From contig JADKKF010000014.1 in NCBI GenBank assembly GCA_016720635.1, positions 38,501-102,500 on the forward strand: a DNA stretch of 64,000 nt, in the 5' to 3' direction. Position 1 is the stretch's first letter, and each line of letters opens with the position of its first letter. Source of the stretch: Saprospiraceae bacterium (GTDB lineage Bacteria; Bacteroidota; Bacteroidia; Chitinophagales; Saprospiraceae). Made by a program: the position numbers and the translations under genes. Shown one piece after another: positions 55,651 to 64,000 of the stretch. The notes beneath the pieces were generated by a model, which ran no database searches, had not been told where the DNA came from, and saw nothing but the letters and a program-made list of their open reading frames with translations.

Positions 55651-58542
55651 TTAGAATCCTCCCATACGGATCGGAGGCATCCCACCAGGGCCCATCATAC
55701 CACCTCGACCTTCTCCACGTCCACCCACGCTGGCGTCCATTTTATTGAATCGATACGCAAATGACAAGAGAAAATAGGGTTGAATGACGTTGATGCGGGA
55801 ATCCTCAATATAGGTTTCGGTGGTCGTACGATTGAGGGCGCTGTTTTGATTAAGAATGTCAAAGAATTCGAATTTTATGCTGGCGGCGTTGTTTTTAAGG
55901 AAGGATTTGGAGATATTGGCAACCAAAAGCGAATATTTCTGATTGAATCCGTCGGTTCGACCCGTGTTGATATAATAGTCCCAATCAAAGCCAAGTTGGA
56001 GCTTCCAAGGTAGATAGACGGTGCCTTCAAAACCCGTGATATAAGTGTAATACTTCACCGCCAAGTCAGGCTGGAGGCTGTATTTGCTGTCGTAATAATT
56101 AATCGAACCACTGGCACCTAAGTCAAATTTTTCGTCCTTGCTGTAGTTAATGCGTATGGTCTGGGTCAGGTTGAGGGTATTGGAGATGTTTTCAAGTTCG
56201 TTGGTATAAGTTTGGTCGCGATTCCAATTGACCATACTTGTAGAATTAATGGAACGGGTGATAGAACCCAGCGGGAACCCGAAAGAAAATGCGCCATTGG
56301 CCGTGTAAGCGCCATCTGCGTTGATATACTGAGAGATTCGGCGTCCATTATTGGGGTCGATGCGAAGGGAATTGGTTATCTTATTTTCTGTTTTTGAAAA
56401 GCCGATATTCGCAAAAAGCGATCTAAAAGTCATGACATCGAATTGGTTAAAATTGATATTGACGTTGTTGGAAAATTCAGGAAGAAGATTGGGGTTTCCA
56501 ATGCGAAGATTTAGCGGATCGCTGTTGTCTGTTATGGGCTGCAATTGGCTCAGCGAAGGCTGCTTCATACGTCCGCGATAATTGACCCTAATCCTTTTGT
56601 TTTTGGAAAAAGTATAATTGAAGTTAAGATTTGGGTAGTAATTGATGGTGCTTTGCTTGTATGAGCTATCCCTAGTAAATGACTTTCCAGTCAAATCGGC
56701 TTTTTGCGCTGCAGCACCGAATGTTAGGGTGTATTTTTTCTTATTGATACTATAATTTAGCCCTAATTGATTGGTCATGTAATTGTTGTCGTAGGTATCC
56801 GAGAGCCTTGTATTCAAGAGGGAGTATTGGTTGGTCGCAACGTCCAATTCATTGACATCCTTTACGGATTTGGAATAATTGTTGTTTAAGCTATAATTTA
56901 ACTCTATAAAATTATCCTTGGTTACAGGCTCCGTGTAGGCTATTCGGCCGCCAAGGGCTTTGGTTTTTTCATTATAGTAGGAAAGTTGATCGAGCGTGTC
57001 TTCGATAATGACGGGGATATAGTAGGAAATGAGCGATTTGGTGTAAGTATTGGCTTCATTTACGTCAGTGGATCCGTTAAAGTTGATTGAAACGGTACGT
57101 CCGACTTTGTTGAGCCTTCGATTCCAAAGTATATTTCCAGAGATGCTGGGATTGGTTTGGTCGGAATTATTGTTTCTCAAGGTATTATTAATCAAGGTTT
57201 CTTGATTGGTTTTAGAAACAGCTTTAGTATCGTTGTCATTTAGTGCGTGGGTGTAGGAAAGGGTAGGGGAGATCATGATTTCGTTGAGGGTATCTGGCCG
57301 CCATTCTAATCTAAAGTTCAATCGGTGATTGAGTCGATCGGCGTTGATCTCGTTGTCTTGTAGGGTTAAGAAACTCGAATCTGGCAGTAAGTTATCGCGT
57401 GTGATATTTTTAAGGGTATAGGAATTAACCTTATTGATAAAATATGATCCAGAAACTTCGACTTTTTTACCCCAACTGTCTCGATAATTTAATCCCCCAG
57501 CAGCGGTTTTTGAAAGCCCATTCTGGTTGTTTCCTAGGCCCAACATATCCATATTTCGCATCAAGGCACCCATGCCTCCGCCGCCGCCGCCTCCCATCAT
57601 ACCCATCATTGCACTACCCATGGTTCTCATAGCACCTCCACTCATTCCTGAGAAATCCCTTAAATCGTTGAGCGTAAAACTTTGTTTGTTGGTATTGTTG
57701 AGATTGCCTATGACGGATATTTGTCTTGTTTTGTCGAATCTATTCAGGGTCAAGTTGGCTTCGTAACGATCGTGATTGCCATAGCCAACACTGGCTATTC
57801 CAAAGGTTCCTTTCTTTTTGTCCTTCTTGATCGTAAGGTTCATCGTTTTTTCTGTTTCTCCGTCGTCTATCTTGGTAAAATTGGCTTGGTCGGATTTTTG
57901 GTCTATGATTTGGACTTTGTCCACCACATTGGCTGGGAGGTTCTTCATGGCAATTTTAGGATCGTTGCCAAAAAATTGCTTGCCGTCCACCATGACTTTA
58001 GAGACTTTCTGACCTTGAGCTGTGACTCCTCCATCCTTATCGACCTCTACGCCAGGTAGTTTTTTTACCAAATCTTCTACCATTGCATCCTCTTTGACTT
58101 TGAAGGATGAGGCATTGAATTCCAGCGTATCTTCTTTGACGATCATTGGGATTTTTTCTCTAACTACCTCCACCTCATTCAACGCAAAACCATCAGATTT
58201 AGACAAAAAGATGGTGTCCATATCGATCATGCGTCGCATGGGAGCTAGTATCACCTTACGTTCTTTTATCTTGTATGAAATATGTGAAATGGAAAATAAA
58301 TAATCACCGGGCTTTATTTGAGACATTTCAAAGTATCCTTGTACATCTGTCACACCTAGTTCCACCACGGTGGAGTCTTTTAGAGTTAGGAAAGCTATGG
58401 ATGCTCCTTCGATGGGTTTTCTAGTGACACTATCTGCTAGAACCCCTTTGATGGAAAGACCCATCTGGGCTTGAGATGTAAGCGCTAAACTCAAAAAGAT
58501 AATCGCTGCGAATGTCCGGATTCTAAATGAAAATTCTGTCAT
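55651..58542 (-). CDS. TonB-dependent-receptor-like outer-membrane protein (OMP_b-brl_3 type)
   Basis: 963 residues from ATG 58542, chosen because a signal peptide follows (FRIRTFAAIIFLSLALTSQA). Next is a carboxypeptidase-regulatory-like domain (SIKGVLADSVTRKPIEGASI, VTDVQGYFEMSQIKPGDYLF), a plug-like domain (KKLPGVEVDKDGGVTAQGQK, VSKVMVDGKQFFGNDPKIAM) and a large beta-barrel. A Gly/Met-rich loop (MGMMGGGGGGGMGALMRNMD) and a Gly/Met-rich tail are notable. No SusD partner is adjacent, so it is not a typical PUL; the ligand is unknown. A longer start at 58602 is possible but less likely. Confidence 0.88.
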   Translation of the reverse strand: MTEFSFRIRTFAAIIFLSLALTSQAQMGLSIKGVLADSVTRKPIEGASIAFLTLKDSTVVELGVTDVQGYFEMSQIKPGDYLFSISHISYKIKERKVILAPMRRMIDMDTIFLSKSDGFALNEVEVVREKIPMIVKEDTLEFNASSFKVKEDAMVEDLVKKLPGVEVDKDGGVTAQGQKVSKVMVDGKQFFGNDPKIAMKNLPANVVDKVQIIDQKSDQANFTKIDDGETEKTMNLTIKKDKKKGTFGIASVGYGNHDRYEANLTLNRFDKTRQISVIGNLNNTNKQSFTLNDLRDFSGMSGGAMRTMGSAMMGMMGGGGGGGMGALMRNMDMLGLGNNQNGLSKTAAGGLNYRDSWGKKVEVSGSYFINKVNSYTLKNITRDNLLPDSSFLTLQDNEINADRLNHRLNFRLEWRPDTLNEIMISPTLSYTHALNDNDTKAVSKTNQETLINNTLRNNNSDQTNPSISGNILWNRRLNKVGRTVSINFNGSTDVNEANTYTKSLISYYIPVIIEDTLDQLSYYNEKTKALGGRIAYTEPVTKDNFIELNYSLNNNYSKSVKDVNELDVATNQYSLLNTRLSDTYDNNYMTNQLGLNYSINKKKYTLTFGAAAQKADLTGKSFTRDSSYKQSTINYYPNLNFNYTFSKNKRIRVNYRGRMKQPSLSQLQPITDNSDPLNLRIGNPNLLPEFSNNVNINFNQFDVMTFRSLFANIGFSKTENKITNSLRIDPNNGRRISQYINADGAYTANGAFSFGFPLGSITRSINSTSMVNWNRDQTYTNELENISNTLNLTQTIRINYSKDEKFDLGASGSINYYDSKYSLQPDLAVKYYTYITGFEGTVYLPWKLQLGFDWDYYINTGRTDGFNQKYSLLVANISKSFLKNNAASIKFEFFDILNQNSALNRTTTETYIEDSRINVIQPYFLLSFAYRFNKMDASVGGRGEGRGGMMGPGGMPPIRMGGF

Positions 58543-58827
58543 GTGTGGGGGCTGAATTTTTGTAAAAAATGGACCGTAAAAGTACTCATTATTATTAATC
58601 ATGGGCGTTAATTATTAGTTAATATGGACCAAACTTTGGATTATTCGACGAATGATGGATTTTTGTGCATATATCAAAACATTTGTATCGAAGTTTTTAA
58701 ACTATATTATCTTTTTTAGACCATTAATTCAGCAATTTCTTTGATTCCTAACACGTTATTTTGTTATAAAAATGATATTATACTTTGCTCTTTTTCAATT
58801 TACCCATAGCAATTGATTTTATAGCTT

Positions 58828-58835
58828 TACTTTTG
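58828..58835 (+). promoter_or_regulatory. -7 element (TACTTTTG) of the Gfo/Idh gene
   Basis: TACTTTTG fits TAnnTTTG and lies 24 bp before ATG 58860. The rest of the 317-bp divergent region with the TonB-type gene shows no gene. Confidence 0.5.
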
Positions 58836-58859
58836 CATAGAAAATTTTAAATTTCAACG

Positions 58860-59861
58860 ATGAAAAAGATTGGAGTGGGCTTGATTGGATTGGGCCATTT
58901 GGGTAAATTTCACTTGAATTGCCTGCTAAATATTCCCAATGTAGAGGTAGTAGGAGTATATGATGCAGATCAAACTGTTTGTACAGAAATAGCCGCGGCC
59001 AATGGCATCAAAGCGTTCAGCAACCCTGATGAATTGATTGAAATAGCGGAGGCAATCGATGTTGTGACTCCGACTCTTTCGCATTTTGAATATGCCAAAA
59101 AAGTGATAAATGCTGGTAAGCATCTTTTTATCGAAAAACCACTGACCAATACCGTCGCAGAAGCTCAGGCGCTCCTAGATTTATTAAAAGAAAAGCCCCA
59201 TTTGAAAGTCCAAGTGGGACATATTGAGCGATTTAACCCCGCTTTTGTTTCGATAAAACATCTCAGCCTGAACCCACTTTTTGTTGAGTGTCACAGATTG
59301 TCCCAATTCAATCCGAGAGGTACGGATGTATCGGTTATTTTGGATTTGATGATCCATGATTTGGATTTGCTTTTGCATATCGTGCCCTCTGAGGTTAAAT
59401 CTATCCATGCCAGCGGAGTCAATGTGATCTCACCAACTCCAGATATAAGCAACGTCAGAATCGAGTTTGAGAATGGTTGCGTGGCCAATTTGACCGCCAG
59501 TCGTATTTCTATGAAGAAAATGCGAAAGACTCGTATCTTCCAAAAAGATGCCTATATCAGTTTGGATTTTTTGGAAAAGAATAGCCAAGTCTTGCGTTTG
59601 AGCGAGGAAGAGGCAGAGGCGAAGTCGTTTTCAGACATTTATTTTCCCTTGGATATTGGTCATGGACATACCAAATTTATAGCTTTGGCACAGCATACCG
59701 TGGACAATTATAACGCCATGGAGTCTGAACTAAAGGCATTCGTGGATAGTATTTTGGATGATAGTAAGCCAGTAGTTAGCATTGAAGATGGGTTTAGAGC
59801 CCTGCGTCTTAGCCATCAGATTATTGAACAGATTGAAAGTAGAAATTTAAAATTAATATGA
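58860..59861 (+). CDS. Gfo/Idh/MocA-family oxidoreductase
   Basis: 333 residues. The N-terminal Rossmann fold has VGLIGLGHLGKFHLNCL (GxGxxG) and GVYDADQ. The catalytic EKPLTNT motif (Lys in EKP) follows at about 94-100, then the C-terminal alpha/beta domain (GHIERFNPAF, DLMIHDLDLLLHIV with the HD). NAD(P)-dependent; the substrate is likely a sugar or UDP-sugar but cannot be named. Its stop overlaps the start of the downstream lipoprotein gene by 4 bp (ATGA), so the two are co-translated. Confidence 0.9.
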   Translation: MKKIGVGLIGLGHLGKFHLNCLLNIPNVEVVGVYDADQTVCTEIAAANGIKAFSNPDELIEIAEAIDVVTPTLSHFEYAKKVINAGKHLFIEKPLTNTVAEAQALLDLLKEKPHLKVQVGHIERFNPAFVSIKHLSLNPLFVECHRLSQFNPRGTDVSVILDLMIHDLDLLLHIVPSEVKSIHASGVNVISPTPDISNVRIEFENGCVANLTASRISMKKMRKTRIFQKDAYISLDFLEKNSQVLRLSEEEAEAKSFSDIYFPLDIGHGHTKFIALAQHTVDNYNAMESELKAFVDSILDDSKPVVSIEDGFRALRLSHQIIEQIESRNLKLI

Positions 59862-60751
59862 GCAGAATGAACATTGTAAAAGACTTTTTTTTGCAAATGC
59901 GTAGCTGGTCGCTGGTCGCATTTTGTGCGATTTTTGTCGTTTGGGGCTGCAAAAAAAATGATCCAGTACCAACATACGTGGAGGTGAATGAGGTGGATTT
60001 CTCCTTTAGTGGAACTCAGGGTACTAAGCATCAGAAACTTTCACACTTATGGGTCTATGCCGACGAGCAATTACTAGGAGCTTTTCCCTTCCCCGCCAAA
60101 ATTCCGATCCTTTGCGAACAATCTACTTGTAATCTGCGCTTTTATCCAGGGATAAGAGACAATGGCAGCAGCGATACTCCTGAGATTTACCCGTTTCTCG
60201 ACTATTACTCGACCACCATTCCATACAAGTCTGGAGAATGGCAAACGATAAAACCAGTTTTTTCATACAATCAAGATACGCGTTTCCTGTTGTTGGAAAA
60301 CTTTGATTTTAGCAACCAATTCAACGTGGATCTGGATGGCAATCCCAATACCACCCATATGGCTAGTCCCGATGCATACGAGGGCTTAGCTTGTCTTAAA
60401 ATGACTTGTGACAAAAACAATCCGCTGGTCGAAGTGGCCAATAATTCGCTGATTACCAATTTGCCTACGAACAACACTACACCAGTTTATTTAGAGTTGA
60501 CATACAAATGCGATTTGCCCATTGGGATTGGCTACAATCTTACCCGCAATGGACGCGTGGAGAAGAAATTGCATGCAATTTTAAACCCAAGAGCAGAATG
60601 GAACAAAGTTTATATCAATTTTACGGAATTATTCACGCAGTCAGGGACCACAGGGGTCCAGCTCTTTTTCAGCGGCTCTTTTACTGAATACACTGGTTTG
60701 GAGACCCAGGCTAGTATATGGATCGACAATGTCAAACTTTTAAAATTTTAG
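59858..60751 (+). CDS. Uncharacterised lipoprotein
   Basis: 297 residues. The N-terminal hydrophobic stretch ends in a lipobox-like VVWGC followed by KKNDPVP, so it is probably a lipid-anchored envelope protein. The rest is beta-rich with no recognised domain; the second half (HMASPDAYEGLACLKMTCDK, ASIWIDNVKLLKF) has the look of a jelly-roll carbohydrate-binding module. It is translationally coupled to the Gfo/Idh oxidoreductase. A structured element begins 8 bp after the stop, oriented the other way. Confidence 0.75.
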   Translation: MSRMNIVKDFFLQMRSWSLVAFCAIFVVWGCKKNDPVPTYVEVNEVDFSFSGTQGTKHQKLSHLWVYADEQLLGAFPFPAKIPILCEQSTCNLRFYPGIRDNGSSDTPEIYPFLDYYSTTIPYKSGEWQTIKPVFSYNQDTRFLLLENFDFSNQFNVDLDGNPNTTHMASPDAYEGLACLKMTCDKNNPLVEVANNSLITNLPTNNTTPVYLELTYKCDLPIGIGYNLTRNGRVEKKLHAILNPRAEWNKVYINFTELFTQSGTTGVQLFFSGSFTEYTGLETQASIWIDNVKLLKF

Positions 60752-60759
60752 GGAAATTT

Positions 60760-60885
60760 GGGCGTGTCCTAAGACCAAGTCTTAGGTCGGGCTATGCATG
60801 GCTTCGGTCTCTTCGAGACTCGCCTCATCTTCTAATTACTTTAGGCTTCTATGGATGAGACGACCATTTCTATCCCTCACGCGCT
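60760..60885 (-). repeat. Dispersed structured element, copy D
   Basis: About 126 bp on the minus strand, beginning 8 bp after the stop of the minus-strand gene at 60894 and lying between two convergent genes. It opens GCGCGTGAGGGATAGAAATG and closes GGACACGCCC. Hairpin 1 is TCGTCTCATC ... GATGAGGCGA, hairpin 2 is GTCTC-GAA-GAGAC, the conserved block is CCATGCATAGCCCGACC, and hairpin 3 is CCTAAGAC-TTG-GTCTTAGG. ATGG pairs with CCAT. Confidence 0.8.
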
Positions 60886-60893
60886 GGGATTTT

Positions 60894-61685
60894 CTAAGGG
60901 AAAATTCGCATGGATGTTGAATACACTTCGCACGAATTCGATCCCAATCTTCCTTTGAATAGGGGTGTAGATTGTTTGGGGCCTAAAGCCACCAGTTCTG
61001 GATAAAAATCGACTCCTTCCATGATGACATTCTCTAATTCAAGCATACCATTATAGAGATACTCTATTTGTCCATTTTGATTGGGGAGGATGGCCATTAC
61101 TTGAATTGGCAATTTCATAGCTCCTAGGACTTTGGATTGGCTGTTCATGACTACCAATTTTTTATCGCCGCTCAGTAGCAATAGATACTTGCCGTGATTT
61201 ATGATATTTTCAATTTTGTAATTTTGTACGTACTGACTCGAAGATTGGACATTCCCTTGCAAATCTATTTTCAATAGTTTGCTGCTTTGGTTGTCCCAAG
61301 CCCACAAATACGGCGTATCGGCAGCGGTGATGGCTGTTAGGTCTCGAAGATTGTCTTGATTTAAATCGAAGCGTCCGAATTCTCTGAGATTCTGGTCCAA
61401 AAGGATGATCCTTTGCAAATCTCTATAAAACAAAGCCAGTTGCATCCCTTGATACATAAACATTTGCGTGCACTCTACGGCATCATTAGAGGTGTAGGTA
61501 GCTACTTTTTTTCCTTCCTCATTGTACTTAGAAACAGAATTGTTCCTTCCGAGTATAAATATGCCACCTTGTCCATCCTCTACCGCTACTTTGACAAAAG
61601 TCTTCAGGGCTATAGTGATGGTATCAGAAGCTTTTGCTAGGGTAGTAAATAAAACCAAGCTGCAAATTGTAAATATTCTCAACAT
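60894..61685 (-). CDS. Secreted beta-propeller-like protein of unknown function
   Basis: About 263 residues from ATG 61685, chosen because a signal peptide follows (MLRIFTICSLVLFTTLAKAS). The body repeats short strands with GxxxxLxxxNxxS-type turns (GGIFILGRNNSVSKYNEEGK, RIILLDQNLREFGRFD, PYLWAWDNQSSKLLKIDLQG, KYLLLLSGDKKLVVMNSQSK) consistent with a small beta-propeller, but I do not recognise a named family. It starts 10 bp after the LpxH-type gene, so they are probably one transcript. Confidence 0.78.
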   Translation of the reverse strand: MLRIFTICSLVLFTTLAKASDTITIALKTFVKVAVEDGQGGIFILGRNNSVSKYNEEGKKVATYTSNDAVECTQMFMYQGMQLALFYRDLQRIILLDQNLREFGRFDLNQDNLRDLTAITAADTPYLWAWDNQSSKLLKIDLQGNVQSSSQYVQNYKIENIINHGKYLLLLSGDKKLVVMNSQSKVLGAMKLPIQVMAILPNQNGQIEYLYNGMLELENVIMEGVDFYPELVALGPKQSTPLFKGRLGSNSCEVYSTSMRIFP

Positions 61686-61695
61686 AAAATGCTTA

Positions 61696-62472
61696 TTATT
61701 TATAATTAGAAAATCGTTCAAATGAATCATTTTTGTATGCCGTAAGTTCCAGCTGTCCCGCCTCCATATACGCGTAGGACTGATTGTACAGCCATTCGCC
61801 CGTATTGATATATCTGGATTTCTTATTGGACAATAAGTAGTCAATACACAAGTGCCTATGGCCAAAAACAAAATAATCTATATTAGGTTCCGAGAGCAAT
61901 TGACGTTCGCAGTAGCTAATCAACCATTCTTTGTCTGGGCCGAGATATTTTCCATCGCTGGTACTAGCAGCACGGCTCCTTTGGCTCCAAAAATTTGCCA
62001 TACCAATCCCAAAGTTTGGGTGAATCCTAGCAAAGAGCCATTGACAAGCTTTGTTGGCGAAGAATTTTTTCAGCATTTTGTACTTATAATCTCCCGGACC
62101 AAGTCCGTCACCGTGGCCAATCATCAAGGTTTTTCCTTGTCTTTCTATCGTAATCGGCGACCTTTGAATCGGGATATTTAGCTCGCTCTCAAGATAGTCG
62201 AAAAGCCACATATCGTGATTTCCAGTAAAGATGGTGATGGGTATTTTTTGATCGGATATCTCTGCCAATTTGCCCAAAAGCCGTATGTATCCTCTAGGGA
62301 CAGCCGATTTATATTCAAACCAGAAGTCAAAAATATCCCCCAGAATGAATATCTCGCTTGCGTCAATTTTTATGTCATCGAGCCACTGAACGATGAGTTT
62401 TTCTCTTTCGTTGGATTTTAATTTGGCGTCAAGTCCTAGGTGAAAATCTGAAGCAAAATAAATTTTTCCCAT
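61696..62472 (-). CDS. UDP-2,3-diacylglucosamine diphosphatase-like metallophosphoesterase (LpxH type)
   Basis: 258 residues from ATG 62472. Calcineurin-type metallophosphoesterase with all metal motifs: FASDFHLG, GDIFDFWFE, FTGNHDMW, GHGDGLG and FGHRHLC. The arrangement and length match LpxH, which hydrolyses UDP-2,3-diacylglucosamine to lipid X in lipid A synthesis. A broader phosphohydrolase is possible. The region upstream of the ATG holds no better start. Next gene on the same strand is 10 bp away. Confidence 0.88.
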   Translation of the reverse strand: MGKIYFASDFHLGLDAKLKSNEREKLIVQWLDDIKIDASEIFILGDIFDFWFEYKSAVPRGYIRLLGKLAEISDQKIPITIFTGNHDMWLFDYLESELNIPIQRSPITIERQGKTLMIGHGDGLGPGDYKYKMLKKFFANKACQWLFARIHPNFGIGMANFWSQRSRAASTSDGKYLGPDKEWLISYCERQLLSEPNIDYFVFGHRHLCIDYLLSNKKSRYINTGEWLYNQSYAYMEAGQLELTAYKNDSFERFSNYK

Positions 62473-62538
62473 AAAACAAAGGTAAGTCTTAGATTTTGGA
62501 TTTTTGCGGTATATTTCCATTAAAGTTGTGTTAAACAG

Positions 62539-62636
62539 TGCGTGTAAGGGATAGTAATGGCCGATACGTGTGTCGGGTCTCGTAGAGACCAAAGCCATGG
62601 ATAGCCCGGCCGCTGGTCATACCAGCGGATACACCC
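62539..62636 (+). repeat. Dispersed structured element, copy E
   Basis: About 98 bp in the divergent space between the LpxH-type gene and the DUF4286 gene, plus strand. It opens GTGCGTGTAAGGGATAGTAA and closes ATACACCC. Hairpin 1 is CCGA ... TCGG, hairpin 2 is GGTCTC-GTA-GAGACC, the conserved block is GCCATGGATAGCCCGGCC, and hairpin 3 is CGCTGGT-CAT-ACCAGCG. ATGGC pairs with GCCAT. Confidence 0.8.
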
Positions 62637-62706
62637 TAAAAAATATTTTAAGGGCATTTGATTTGGGCTAAGGATTGTTTAATTTTGGTTTTAAAATAAA
62701 AAGAAT

Positions 62707-63009
62707 ATGGTAATTTACAATGTATCGATCCAGTTGGAGCCTGGGATTGAGGGGGCTTGGGAGTCATGGATGAAGGAGACTCATATACCCGAAGTGATGG
62801 GAACGGGTTGTTTTACCGAGCATAAATTCTGCAAAATATTGACAGAAAATGGGCATGATGGCACAACTTATGTGTTGCAATATCATGCGCGGAGTATGGA
62901 TGATTATGAGGAATATGCGCGCGTGCATGGGCCTGGATTGCAACAAAAGACTAAGGAAAAATTTGGAGATAAGTATCTGGCATTTAGGAGTTTGATGGAG
63001 TCGGTATAG
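62707..63009 (+). CDS. DUF4286 family protein
   Basis: 100 residues, ferredoxin-like or dimeric alpha-beta-barrel composition (IYNVSIQLEPGIEGAWESWM, TYVLQYHARSMDDYEEYARV, then YLAFRSLMESV). The family (DUF4286) is widespread in Bacteroidota with no known function to my knowledge. Cytoplasmic by appearance. It lies between structured element E and the end of the rRNA operon; the convergent rRNA terminator begins 13 bp after the stop. Confidence 0.88.
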   Translation: MVIYNVSIQLEPGIEGAWESWMKETHIPEVMGTGCFTEHKFCKILTENGHDGTTYVLQYHARSMDDYEEYARVHGPGLQQKTKEKFGDKYLAFRSLMESV

Positions 63010-63022
63010 TAGGGTAGAGGGC

Positions 63023-63052
63023 AAAAAAAAGCCTTGAGGAGACCTCAAGGCT
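63023..63052 (-). terminator. Rho-independent terminator of the rRNA operon
   Basis: On the minus strand: perfect 10-bp stem AGCCTTGAGG / CCTCAAGGCT with a TCT loop, followed by eight T. It sits just past the 5S 3' end. Confidence 0.9.
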
Positions 63053-63063
63053 GTGTATCAAAG

Positions 63064-63174
63064 TTGGCAGCGACCTACTCTCCCACCTTTTAGGGGTAGT
63101 ACCATCGGCGCTGTGAGGCTTAACTTCTCTGTTCGGGATGGGAAGAGGTGGAGCCCTCACGCTATAACCACCAA
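63064..63174 (-). rRNA. rrf: 5S ribosomal RNA
   Basis: About 111 nt on the minus strand; the plus-strand text contains GGTAGTACCATCGGCGCTGT and TTCGGGATGGGAAGAGGTGG, both universal 5S features (loop C/loop B complement). The termini are estimated from pairing of the ends. It is the last gene of the operon, about 85 bp past the 23S gene. Confidence 0.95.
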
Positions 63175-63257
63175 CAAATCTTAAAGTAACCAAGCTGGTT
63201 ACGATATTGTATTTTATTGACAAATGGCTGGAGGAAAATAGAATAAAAAGAAAAAAA

Positions 63258-64000
<743 letters not shown>

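Overview
The window reads as a chromosomal segment of a Bacteroidota bacterium, most like the Saprospiria/Chitinophagia branch. The signs are type IX secretion (T9SS) C-terminal sorting domains on several surface proteins, a giant protein built of SprB-type repeats, TonB/porin-type barrels, a GWxTD protein, Bacteroidota promoters of the TTG-N19/21-TAnnTTTG type, almost no Shine-Dalgarno sequences, and ribosomal protein L21 with a C-terminal helix-hairpin extension. Most of the window is ordinary chromosome. I see no prophage, IS element or CRISPR array.

Layout. 1-8.6 kb: 5' part of a methylmalonyl-CoA mutase, a small outer-membrane barrel, an NTPase/membrane-protein pair divergent from an orphan xanthine-dehydrogenase small subunit, a CPBP protease and a split two-domain amidohydrolase. 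8.7-18.7 kb: glucosaminidase, DksA-like/LspA, DUF1599, a DoxX-like protein and an ABC exporter; then, on the minus strand, an exonuclease/GIY-YIG fusion with TsaE, an OmpH-like lipoprotein and rplU-rpmA. 18.8-31.8 kb: CNNM/CorC protein, GWxTD protein, putative porin, GNAT, GH31 glucosidase, thioredoxin-like protein, SIMPL protein, tRNA-Met(CAT) and a UvrD-type helicase-nuclease. 32-45 kb: surface-protein locus with a giant SprB-repeat protein (higher-order 888-bp repeats) and a beta-helix T9SS protein. 45-55.5 kb: Fe/Mn SOD, a LemA-TPM-TPM operon, then four tandem paralogous T9SS proteins. 55.6-64 kb: TonB-type receptor, Gfo/Idh oxidoreductase plus lipoprotein, LpxH-type hydrolase, DUF4286, and the 3' end of an rRNA operon (5S and partial 23S, minus strand).

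Two features go beyond ordinary annotation. First, five copies of a roughly 100-125 bp intergenic element (10736, 26573, 55526, 60760, 62539) share conserved sequence blocks. Their internal hairpins differ in sequence yet stay self-complementary, and the two ends pair, so this looks like a dispersed structured RNA or a mobile palindromic element that I do not recognise. Second, the SprB-like gene and the four-gene tandem array show recent repeat expansion and mosaic exchange.

At least five genes are interrupted by single-nucleotide shifts, three of them at runs of A. The 2 kb encoding the N-terminus of the SprB-like protein is broken many times. Sequencing or assembly error is the simplest explanation for these. 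A nonsense change in the third tandem paralogue is a substitution and is more likely real.
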